NCBI RefSeq assembly: GCF_032854445.1
Contig: NC_088300.1
Location: 53,418,984 to 53,482,983, forward strand
Direction of reading: 5' to 3'
DNA from: Liolophura sinensis
Taxonomy: Eukaryota > Mollusca > Polyplacophora > Chitonida > Chitonidae
DNA: 64,000 nt
Shown: positions 63,944 to 64,000 of the stretch, in pieces
How positions within the stretch are numbered: the first letter of the stretch is position 1
Layout of the letters: every line of letters begins with the position of its first letter
The notes under the pieces: model-generated
Database searches by the model: none
Seen by the model: only the letters and a program-made list of their open reading frames with translations
What the model was told of the DNA's origin: nothing
Position numbers and translations under genes: made by a program

Positions 63944-64000
63944 GTAATTTTATCTTTATTTCATCAAAACCCTAAACAGCGGCAACTGTCATTAAATGTT

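Overview
This is eukaryotic DNA, almost certainly from a marine invertebrate. Genes are split into many short exons with GT/AG junctions, introns are long and AT-rich, and tRNA-headed SINEs ending in AAATAAATAAAT runs are scattered throughout. SINE type and gene families suggest a lophotrochozoan (mollusc or brachiopod-like), but I cannot fix the species. No bacterial operon, rRNA, CRISPR array or independent tRNA gene is visible.

Three multi-exon genes can be assembled by hand from splice phases. (1) Minus strand, 13826 to 4598: ten exons for a roughly 539-residue cysteine-containing leucine-rich-repeat (LRR_CC/AMN1-like) protein, with one apparent +1 frameshift in a G run. (2) Plus strand, 20273 to 45937: sixteen exons for a CRIM1-like type I membrane protein: signal peptide, half-IGFBP-like Cys-rich unit, FN3, four VWC, FN3, two VWC, an unnamed two-exon module, two FN3, one membrane span and a short tail. 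Its 5' exons (1, 3, 4, 6) carry frameshifts or stops; exons 2, 5 and 7-16 are intact. (3) Plus strand, 53088 to beyond 63943: twelve exons of a secreted adamalysin/ADAMTS-like zinc metalloprotease with signal peptide, acidic propeptide, HELGHSLGASHD zinc site, Met-turn and cysteine-rich regions; the 3' end lies outside the window. Genes 1 and 2 are head-to-head across about 6.4 kb; genes 2 and 3 are tandem.

The most unusual signal is that three minisatellites (92, 49 and 42 bp units) each start exactly at an exon-intron junction, one in each gene, and repeat the 5' splice-site region. In gene 1 each unit also repeats the last 39 coding bases in a near-intact reading frame; in gene 3 each unit restores a GGTAAGC-type donor; in gene 2 nearly all copies have the donor G changed to A.

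Mobile DNA is abundant: an intact DD34E Tc1-like transposon with terminal inverted repeats and TA duplication, itself hit by a SINE (29339-31167, in the 12-kb first intron of gene 2); a decayed Tc1-like copy (about 15.4-16.8 kb); two SINE families, four copies with clear target-site duplications; foldback/MITE-like palindromes at 10.98-11.28 kb and 48.2-48.7 kb; and a dispersed repeat of about 230 bp in at least three to five copies. Coordinates for exons come from reading splice sites and phase by eye and have not been checked against transcripts.
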